Shown piece by piece: positions 7,145 to 10,798 of a stretch of 10,798 bases of DNA (position 1 is the first letter of the stretch; each line of letters begins with the position of its first letter). A model generated the notes under the pieces. The model was not told the origin of the DNA. It worked only from the letters and a program-made list of their open reading frames with translations, and ran no database searches. The stretch comes from JBAYVY01 sp041674345 (GTDB lineage: Bacteria; Planctomycetota; Phycisphaerae; Phycisphaerales; Zrk34): assembly GCA_041674345.1 (NCBI GenBank), contig JBAYVY010000095.1, forward strand, positions 1 to 10,798. The letters are read 5' to 3'. Both the position numbers and the translations under genes were made by a program.

Positions 7145-7152
7145 TTGCCCCC
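7133..7152. repeat. Perfect 20-bp palindrome centred on the serC stop codon
   Basis: GGGGGCAATTAATTGCCCCC is fully self-complementary. As RNA it would give an 8-bp stem with a UUAA loop, and the stop codon UAA (7142-7144) falls in that loop. No T-run follows, so it is not a standard intrinsic terminator. Confidence 0.9.
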
Positions 7153-7195
7153 ACCCCCGGAACCATCCCCGGAACCACCCCCGGAACCACCCCCG
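7153..7195. repeat. 12-bp tandem repeat (ACCCCCGGAACC) between serC and DUF971
   Basis: Three and a half units: ACCCCCGGAACC (7153), ATCCCCGGAACC (7165), ACCCCCGGAACC (7177) and ACCCCCG (7189). Two units contain the exact complement of TTCCGGGGG (7154-7162, 7178-7186). In the DUF971 frame it would read TPGTIPGTTPGTTP, but no conventional start codon lies upstream of it. Confidence 0.9.
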
Positions 7196-7215
7196 CCCGC
7201 CCCGCTCCCACCACC

Positions 7216-7566
7216 TTGGACCTCCACCCCAAACACCTCGACATCCACAAAACCCGCGGCCTGACCCTCACCTGGGCCGACGGCTCAACCACCTTCTATC
7301 CCGTCGCCCATCTGCGTAAACTCTCCCCCTCCGCTGAAATGCGCGAACTCCGCGACCAAATCGCACGCAACCCCCTGACCGTGCTTCCCGCCTCCGCCAA
7401 CACTTCCGGGGGCGGGGGCGGGGGCCCGCTGACCATCACCGACGCGCAACTCGTCGGCAATTACGCCCTCCGCATCACCTTCTCCGACGGCCACCACACC
7501 GGCATCTACTCCTGGCAATACCTCCACGACATCCGCCCGGCCTCACCACCTACGAACAACACCTGA
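7216..7566 (+). CDS. DUF971 / gamma-butyrobetaine hydroxylase N-terminal-like protein
   Basis: Small conserved protein (116 residues from TTG at 7216) of the DUF971 family, a domain that stands alone in many bacteria and forms the N-terminus of gamma-butyrobetaine hydroxylases; its molecular role is unclear. Seen: the first strand LTLTWADGSTTFYPVAHLR (residues ~16-34), LSPSAEMRELR in place of the cysteine-rich CPCA found in zinc-binding members, and the C-terminal VGNYALRITFSDGHHTGIYSWQYLHDI. TTG is chosen because no ATG or GTG fits and the sequence then starts MDLHPKHLDI; there is no ribosome site, so the start is uncertain. Between NPLTVLPAS and PLTITDAQ lies a glycine run (SGGGGGG) encoded by a motif copy plus GGGGGC repeats (7402-7425), apparently an inserted linker. 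The end RPASPPTNNT looks frame-shifted: the neighbouring frame reads PGLTTYEQHL. Confidence 0.85.
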   Translation: MDLHPKHLDIHKTRGLTLTWADGSTTFYPVAHLRKLSPSAEMRELRDQIARNPLTVLPASANTSGGGGGGPLTITDAQLVGNYALRITFSDGHHTGIYSWQYLHDIRPASPPTNNT

Positions 7567-7580
7567 CGCCGCCATCACTC

Positions 7581-7664
7581 GGCCCGCCCGCTCCGGGGGT
7601 TCAGCGGGCGGGGAGTCGCGGAACGTACATTTCTCCACTCCCCGCCTGCTGAAGCAGGCGGGCC
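7581..7664. repeat. Paired REP-like palindromes with an alternative pairing
   Basis: Hairpin 1: CCCGCCCGCT (7583-7592) and AGCGGGCGGG (7603-7612), perfect 10-bp stem. Hairpin 2: CCCGCCTGCT (7641-7650) and AGCAGGCGGG (7653-7662), also perfect, with a very short loop. A third pairing excludes both: 7604-7616 with 7637-7649, 12 of 13 plus a G-T wobble. Outer GGCCCGCC (7581) and GGCGGGCC (7657-7664) also match. It lies between the convergent DUF971 and barstar genes and may act as a bidirectional 3'-end structure or be a mobile REP-type element. Confidence 0.85.
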
Positions 7665-7769
7665 AATTTAATTCCACACTCCCGCACCTCGAATCCCTCC
7701 GCCAACACGGCGAAATTGTCCCGCAACCCACCACCAAAACCATCACGATTGCAGCGGCGTAACTACCGC
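7665..7769 (+). other. Gap before the barstar stop; possible coding remnant
   Basis: No complete gene. In frame 2 (codons from 7679) the + strand reads LPHLESLRQHGEIVPQP then TTKTITIAAA and a TAA at 7760-7762, which looks more like protein than random sequence. It could be the detached C-terminus of the DUF971 gene or of a lost gene, separated by the palindrome pair. Weak evidence. Confidence 0.25.
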
Positions 7770-8120
7770 TTATCCGTTGACATTTCGGTAGAAGGAAAGA
7801 ACCAAGACAGGCGGTTGTCCCATTTCAAGGTGTCTATAGTTCACGAATGCGGCACAGTCAACAAGCGCCGCATATTGTTCGGGGCATTGAGACGCGAGGT
7901 GGTCAATGTTGTCGATTTGCAATACCAGGACACCGCCGCGAGGCGCATGCACACTTGTCATGCCATCATCGGGGGCATCAAGCGAAGTCATGCAGTCAAC
8001 CCATGCGTCCAAATTTCGACCGTAGAACGCGGGGAACCCCATGACCTTTGCGAAAACGTCATGGAAACTTTCCCAGTCGTGAATCGACCGGCCATCGACT
8101 TTTACGATGATATGGCTCAT
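7770..8120 (-). CDS. Barstar-family ribonuclease inhibitor (orphan)
   Basis: Predicted small cytosolic inhibitor of a barnase-type RNase, 116 residues. The family core is clear: IHDWESFHDVFAKVMGFP (13-30), then AFYGRNLDAWVDCMT (31-45), which matches the YYGxNLDALWDCLT segment of barstar. D38 and D42 correspond to barstar Asp35 and Asp39 that contact the RNase active site. A later strand, VLVLQIDNIDHL, fits the fold. The ATG at 8120 is chosen because homology starts there and TACAAT lies 7 nt upstream; the longer open frame upstream to 8510 lacks coding character. No RNase gene is in the window, so it may be an orphan immunity gene against a rival's toxin, or pair with one elsewhere. It is divergent from the adjacent VapBC pair. 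Confidence 0.85.
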   Translation of the reverse strand: MSHIIVKVDGRSIHDWESFHDVFAKVMGFPAFYGRNLDAWVDCMTSLDAPDDGMTSVHAPRGGVLVLQIDNIDHLASQCPEQYAALVDCAAFVNYRHLEMGQPPVLVLSFYRNVNG

Positions 8121-8127
8121 CGGACGA

Positions 8128-8133
8128 ATTGTA
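8128..8133 (-). promoter_or_regulatory. Extended -10 (TGT-TACAAT) for leaderless barstar gene
   Basis: TACAAT on the minus strand (5 of 6 match), preceded by TGT in the extended -10 layout, ends 7 nt before the barstar ATG. No ribosome site is present. Confidence 0.55.
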
Positions 8134-8256
8134 ACAATCGCGCGAATGTTCCGCGCGAATAGGGACCGTGGATTGTTTCCGGGGACCGCGCGGCTATCGG
8201 GATGCTTTACATTCCTTCGTATTCTTCCCGGCGTGCGGACTTCCCGGCGTGCGGAC
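8134..8256. other. Divergent intergenic region, barstar / vapBC
   Basis: No gene is evident. It holds TTCCGGGGA, a near-match to the dispersed motif, close to 8178, and ends in the 16-bp tandem duplication that leads into repeat copy A. Shadow frames from the barstar strand cross it but lack homology. Confidence 0.6.
8224..8255. repeat. Exact 16-bp tandem duplication
   Basis: CTTCCCGGCGTGCGGA occurs twice head to tail (8224-8239 and 8240-8255) and is followed directly by CTTCCGGGGG, as if a third unit had diverged into the dispersed motif. Confidence 0.95.
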
Positions 8257-8328
8257 TTCCGGGGGTCAGCCCGCATGGTCTCTCTCACTTCCCGTAAAAT
8301 GTCCCCCATGACTCTTGCCATCCCCGCC
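8257..8328 (+). repeat. Direct repeat copy A flanking vapBC (vestigial promoter and start)
   Basis: Shares, in order, TTCCGGGGG, TCAGCCC, TCCCGTAAAATGTCCCC, ATG and GCCATCCCCGCC with copy B (8978-9041). It contains TAAAAT (8295-8300) seven nt before an ATG (8308) that opens a 10-codon frame, MTLAIPAPWV, ending at 8340. It looks like a duplicated thioesterase promoter and start now cut off from a gene. Confidence 0.7.
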
Positions 8329-8341
8329 CCTTGGGTATAAT
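8315..8341 (+). promoter_or_regulatory. Putative vapBC promoter
   Basis: TTGCCA (8315-8320, 5 of 6 to TTGACA) and a perfect TATAAT (8336-8341) are 15 nt apart, slightly short. A transcript would start near 8348, leaving a ~20-nt leader with an AAAGGAG ribosome site. Toxin-antitoxin operons are usually autoregulated, but no clear operator palindrome is seen. Confidence 0.55.
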
Positions 8342-8369
8342 GTTTTCGATTCAGTGAAAGGAGCCGGGC

Positions 8370-8588
8370 ATGACATCCCTGGACGCCGCCATTCAGATTC
8401 GTTCGTTGCGCACCCAACTGGATGTACTCGAAGCCAAACTGCGCCTCGCGCCGCCCGCCAAGCCGCACACGCTCGCCGACTTGCGGGGAATGCTCAAGGG
8501 CCAAACCCAAACAACCCCCGAAGAAATTGACGCAGTGAAGTATCGCCGCTTCCCCGCTGATTCCGGGAACGAGAGCGGGAACGAGTGA
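8370..8588 (+). CDS. VapB-type antitoxin, putative
   Basis: Predicted antitoxin for the PIN-domain toxin that follows, 72 residues. An AAAGGAG ribosome site (8357-8363) lies 6 nt before the ATG, the best in the window. The N-terminal half (IQIRSLRTQLDVLEAKLRL) looks like an amphipathic or coiled-coil helix suited to dimerisation. The middle, HTLADLRGMLKGQ...EEIDAVKYRRFP, resembles toxin-binding tails of small antitoxins encoded upstream of PIN toxins. No certain DNA-binding fold is visible. The end is a duplicated SGNESGNE encoded by two near-identical 12-nt units. Its TGA stop overlaps the toxin start by one base (TGATG), which implies translational coupling. Identification rests on position and partner. 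Confidence 0.75.
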   Translation: MTSLDAAIQIRSLRTQLDVLEAKLRLAPPAKPHTLADLRGMLKGQTQTTPEEIDAVKYRRFPADSGNESGNE

Positions 8589-8977
8589 TGATCTACGTCG
8601 TCGATACCCACCCGCTCGTGTGGCATTTGGAAGGCGATACGAAACTGTCCGCCTCGGCGGCGGCGATCCTGTCTTCCGATGCCGCCGAAATCGTCATTCC
8701 CAGCATCGTTCTGGCCGAAGTCTGGTATCTCTACCAACGCAAGCGGATCAAAACTTCGCCGCGGGACATCCGGTCCACGATTCTCGCGGCCACCAATTGC
8801 TCGATCTATCCGTTGGATGAAGCGGTTCTCGAAGTGCTGCCCAATGGGCTGGACATTCACGATGCGCTGATCGTCGCAACGGCTCCGGTCTATCAGGATG
8901 TACTCAAACAACCCACCCAATTGATCACCCGCGACCGGATGATTACCGATTCCAAACTGGTGGATGTGTTGTGGTAG
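8588..8977 (+). CDS. PIN-domain ribonuclease toxin, VapC-like
   Basis: Predicted Mg2+-dependent RNase of a type II toxin-antitoxin system; VapC proteins cleave tRNA or rRNA and stop growth. At 129 residues it has typical length. The acidic PIN set is present: D6 in MIYVVDTHPLVWHL, E44 in IPSIVLAEVWYL, D92 in LDIHDALIVATA, and D116 in LITRDRMI. The ATG at 8588 overlaps the antitoxin stop; a GTG one codon upstream is less likely. Stop TAG at 8975-8977 is followed immediately by TTCCGGGAG and the inverted repeat CCGGG-N9-CCCGG (8980-8998) within repeat copy B. The catalytic set is intact, so the toxin is probably active. Flanking direct repeats suggest that the pair was acquired as a cassette. 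Confidence 0.9.
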   Translation: MIYVVDTHPLVWHLEGDTKLSASAAAILSSDAAEIVIPSIVLAEVWYLYQRKRIKTSPRDIRSTILAATNCSIYPLDEAVLEVLPNGLDIHDALIVATAPVYQDVLKQPTQLITRDRMITDSKLVDVLW

Positions 8978-9041
8978 TTCCGGGAGATCAGCCCCCGGTC
9001 CCATCCCGTAAAATATCCCCATGCCCCCCGCCATTCCCGCC
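8978..9041 (+). repeat. Direct repeat copy B, the functional thioesterase promoter and start
   Basis: Matches copy A (8257-8328) in order: TTCCGGGAG, TCAGCCC, TCCCGTAAAATATCCCC, ATG, GCCATTCCCGCC, with small gaps. The first seven thioesterase codons lie in it. Confidence 0.7.
9009..9014 (+). promoter_or_regulatory. -10 box TAAAAT for leaderless thioesterase
   Basis: TAAAAT (5 of 6) lies exactly 6 nt before the ATG at 9021 with no ribosome site between, so the mRNA probably starts at the A of the start codon. The expected -35 position has no consensus. Confidence 0.55.
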
Positions 9042-9461
9042 AATGCGTTCACCGTTTCATTCGTCGTCCAACCCACCGACATTGACGGGCTGGACCATGC
9101 CGCCAACTATCGCATTTGTCGCTGGATCAGCGATGCCGCGCTCGCGCATTCCCGCGCGCTGGGGTTCGATGAGCCGCAGTACCAGCAACTGGGCGGATGG
9201 TTCGTTCTTCGCCGCCATGAAATCGACTATCACGCACAAATCCGTCTCGGCGACGAATTGACGATTCACACCTGGCCCACCGAACTGGCGAAGGTCACCG
9301 CCGGGCGACGTCACGTGATTCTGCGCGAAGGCGATGCGATGCCGGTTGTCACCGCGATGAACACCTGGGCCTTCATCGACGCCGCGACAGGCCGGCCGAA
9401 GCGCATCCCCGACGAATTGCGAACGATTTTCGACCCGCGAAAATTTCAGAATGACGAATGA
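9021..9461 (+). CDS. Hotdog-fold acyl-CoA thioesterase (4HBT/YbgC-like)
   Basis: Predicted cytosolic thioester hydrolase, 146 residues, the usual length for a single hotdog domain. The N-terminal VQPTDIDGLDHAANYRICRWI (17-37) is the YbgC/FadM-type signature, with D20 in the catalytic aspartate position and HxxNY following. GGWFVLRRHEIDYHAQIRLGDELTIHTW is the central beta-hairpin and helix-flanking strand, and TAMNTWAFIDAATGRPKRIPDELR closes the domain. The likely substrate is a short- or medium-chain or aromatic acyl-CoA; it cannot be fixed from sequence. The start at 9021 is supported by homology and by the -10 six nt upstream. The last residues QNDE and the stop lie inside the left arm of a long inverted repeat, so the native C-terminus may have been altered by it. 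Confidence 0.88.
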   Translation: MPPAIPANAFTVSFVVQPTDIDGLDHAANYRICRWISDAALAHSRALGFDEPQYQQLGGWFVLRRHEIDYHAQIRLGDELTIHTWPTELAKVTAGRRHVILREGDAMPVVTAMNTWAFIDAATGRPKRIPDELRTIFDPRKFQNDE

Positions 9462-9581
9462 CGAAATCCGAATGACGAATGAAGTTCCAAATGCCAATGT
9501 TTCAACGCAGGATAACGCGAGACGGTTTGGAATTTGCGATTTGGAGTTTCATTCGTCATTCGGATTTCGTCATTCGCCATT
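9450..9581. repeat. Long inverted repeat (34-bp arms) between thioesterase and galK
   Basis: The left arm 9450-9483, built from AATGACG/GAATGAC units, is the reverse complement of 9548-9581 with one mismatch in 34. A further TCCAAAT (9486-9492) pairs with ATTTGGA (9539-9545), extending the stem inward. The unpaired core (about 9493-9538) has no ORF. The thioesterase stop (9459-9461) lies in the left arm, and the presumed galK -35 (9580-9585) at the edge of the right arm. It is likely a MITE-like element or a strong bidirectional 3' structure. Confidence 0.9.
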
Positions 9582-9608
9582 GCATCAACTTCCGCAACCC
9601 GATACCTT
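9580..9608 (+). promoter_or_regulatory. Possible galK promoter
   Basis: TTGCAT (9580-9585), 17-nt spacer, TACCTT (9603-9608), then 7 nt to the galK ATG. Only the TTG of the -35 and the T-A-...-T positions of the -10 match, but spacing and the 7-nt gap to ATG agree with the other putative leaderless starts here. Confidence 0.35.
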
Positions 9609-9615
9609 GCCCGCC

Positions 9616-10798
9616 ATGACCATTCAGCTTGACACCGTGACGCAGCAGATGCTCGACCATGCCGCCGGGGTTTTTCAGAATCATTTCCAATCCGATCCGA
9701 CCGCGATGGCGGTCGCGCCGGGGCGTGTGAATCTGATCGGCGAGCACACCGATTACAACGACGGTTTCGTCATGCCGCTGGCGATCGAACGCCGCACCGT
9801 GATCGTCGCCGCGCCGAATCATTCGCCGCGCTGCCGCATCGTCGCCGCCGATCTCGACGAAGAGATGCACACCTTCCGCCTCGACGACATCGCGCCCGGC
9901 AAAACGCAATGGGCCAACTACGTCAAAGGCGTCTTTTCACTGTTTCACCGCAATGGTCATCAACTTCCGGGGGTGGATGCGGTGATTACCAGCAATGTGC
10001 CGCTGGGCGGGGGGCTGAGTTCCAGCGCCGCGCTGGAAGTGGCCGTCGCATCGCTGCTGGAACAACTGCTGGAAATCAAACTCGACCCGACCCGCAAGGC
10101 GTTGTGGTGCCAAGCCGCCGAGCATGAGTTCGCCGGGATGCCCTGCGGCATCATGGACCAGTTCATCAGCGCGATGGGCGTGCGCGATCACGCCCTGCTC
10201 ATCGACTGCCGCTCGTATCAAACCCGCCTGGTGAAACTCGCCGACCCGCATGTCACCGTGCTCATCACCAACTCCAACGTCAAGCACGAACTGACCGGCA
10301 GCGAATACCCGGCCCGCCGCAAACAATGCGAAGCCGCCGCGAAATTGCTCGGCTCCCAATTTCCGGGGGTTAAAGCGCTGCGTGATGCCGACATGCTCAT
10401 GCTCGACGCCGCGCGATCGAAAATGGACGACGTGACTTTTCGCCGCGCCCGCCATGTGATCGGCGAAAACCAGCGGACGCTGCTGGCCGCCGACGCGCTG
10501 GACGCCGGCGATTACGCGCAGGTCGGCCAACTCATGCTCGAAAGCCACCGCTTCCTCCGCGATGATTTTGAAGTCAGCACCCCCGAACTCGACGCGCTGG
10601 TCGAACTGGCGATGATGGTGCCCGGCGTATTCGGTTCGCGCATGACCGGCGGGGGTTTCGGCGGATGCACCGTCACCCTCGTGCAAACCCACGCCGTGCC
10701 GAAACTCATCGACCACCTCATGGCCGAGTACCCCCGACACTCCGGCGGCAAGGCCCCCACCTGCTTCACCACCCGCCCCGCCCAAGGCGCGATCCACG
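9616..10798 (+). CDS. galK: Galactokinase, C-terminal few codons beyond window
   Basis: Phosphorylates alpha-D-galactose to galactose-1-phosphate with ATP, first enzyme of the Leloir pathway, cytosolic; GHMP kinase superfamily. The frame is open to the window end: 394 complete codons, close to the ~380-400 usual total, and it ends in PAQGAIH, near the expected C-terminus. Seen: the galactokinase signature GRVNLIGEHTDYNDG (36-50), the ATP loop PLGGGLSSSAALEVA (129-143), CGIMDQFIS (177-185) with the presumed catalytic base D181, and GHMP motif 3 TGGGFGG (344-350). The ATG at 9616 gives a normal N-terminus; no ribosome site precedes it. Two TTCCGGGGG copies lie in frame as LPGV (9965-9973) and FPGV (10361-10369), at positions where homologues can have similar residues, so they need not be insertions. 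No other Leloir gene is adjacent; the epimerase at 3851-4816 is a remote candidate. Confidence 0.95.
   Translation, partial: MTIQLDTVTQQMLDHAAGVFQNHFQSDPTAMAVAPGRVNLIGEHTDYNDGFVMPLAIERRTVIVAAPNHSPRCRIVAADLDEEMHTFRLDDIAPGKTQWANYVKGVFSLFHRNGHQLPGVDAVITSNVPLGGGLSSSAALEVAVASLLEQLLEIKLDPTRKALWCQAAEHEFAGMPCGIMDQFISAMGVRDHALLIDCRSYQTRLVKLADPHVTVLITNSNVKHELTGSEYPARRKQCEAAAKLLGSQFPGVKALRDADMLMLDAARSKMDDVTFRRARHVIGENQRTLLAADALDAGDYAQVGQLMLESHRFLRDDFEVSTPELDALVELAMMVPGVFGSRMTGGGFGGCTVTLVQTHAVPKLIDHLMAEYPRHSGGKAPTCFTTRPAQGAIH

Larger units (their letters stand above)
2495..10369. repeat. Dispersed motif TTCCGGGGG, ten exact copies
   Basis: Plus-strand copies: 5498-5506, 5914-5922, 7404-7412, 8257-8265, 9965-9973, 10361-10369. 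Minus-strand copies: 2495-2503, 4667-4675, 7154-7162, 7178-7186. Most share a longer context of (A/C)A(C/T)TTCCGGGGG(C/T). Near copies are at 8978 (TTCCGGGAG) and 7593 (CCGGGGGTT in a hairpin loop). A 9-mer should occur far less than once by chance in 10.8 kb over both strands. None was seen in the first 2.4 kb. Confidence 0.9.

Noticed and set aside
7141..7215. Extension of DUF971 upstream through the 12-bp tandem repeat (TPGTIPGTTPGTTP)
   Set aside because: No ATG, GTG or TTG precedes it in frame after the serC stop, and the family normally begins near MDLHPKHL.
8308..8340. Ten-codon frame MTLAIPAPWV with a -10 seven nt upstream, as a leader peptide gene for vapBC
   Set aside because: Its start matches the thioesterase start region in the flanking repeat, so it is better explained as a vestigial duplicate than as a real peptide gene.
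8121..8510. N-terminal extension of the barstar frame up to 8510
   Set aside because: No homology, crosses the vapB coding region and the promoter repeats; a good -10 sits 7 nt before the internal ATG at 8120.
9937..10797. 286-codon open frame on the minus strand
   Set aside because: It lies entirely antisense to galK, which has all galactokinase motifs; the reading is a high-GC shadow with His/Gly/Val-rich composition.

Overview
The window looks like chromosomal DNA from a GC-rich planctomycete-like bacterium, possibly of the Phycisphaerae. This is an inference from several features: a PEP-CTERM-type exported protein, a DUF971 protein with a cysteine-free 'SPSA' variant, a type 2 PyrF, few Shine-Dalgarno sites, and much intergenic microsatellite and palindromic DNA. 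No rRNA, tRNA, CRISPR array or transposase was seen.

Layout. 1-1500 (+): 3' part of a GH78 alpha-L-rhamnosidase. 1452-2324 (-): exported protein with a PEP-CTERM-like tail, overlapping the rhamnosidase tail-to-tail. 2449-3843 and 3851-4816 (-): a tight pair of a WecA/MraY-family polyprenyl-phosphate sugar-1-phosphate transferase and an NDP-sugar epimerase, suggesting surface glycan synthesis. 4974-5888 (-): pyrF, divergent from serC (6053-7144, +). 7216-7566 (+): a DUF971 protein. 7770-8120 (-): an orphan barstar-like inhibitor. 8370-8977 (+): a VapBC-type toxin-antitoxin pair. 9021-9461 (+): a hotdog thioesterase. 9616 to the window end (+): galactokinase, missing only its last codons. The sugar genes (rhamnosidase, transferase, epimerase, galactokinase) are not one operon but share a carbohydrate theme.

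The most unusual content is non-coding. (1) A short motif, TTCCGGGGG, usually within (A/C)A(C/T)TTCCGGGGG(C/T), occurs ten times exactly, on both strands, between and inside genes. In DUF971 and PyrF it appears to add a linker. (2) Several genes (pyrF, barstar, thioesterase, perhaps galK) have a -10-like hexamer only 6-7 nt before the ATG, as expected for leaderless mRNAs. (3) The vapBC cassette sits between two diverged copies of a promoter-plus-start segment, the downstream copy being the real thioesterase start. (4) Long inverted repeats and microsatellites abut or contain the stop codons of several genes. (5) GC skew on the + strand reverses near 3.6 kb, inside the transferase gene.
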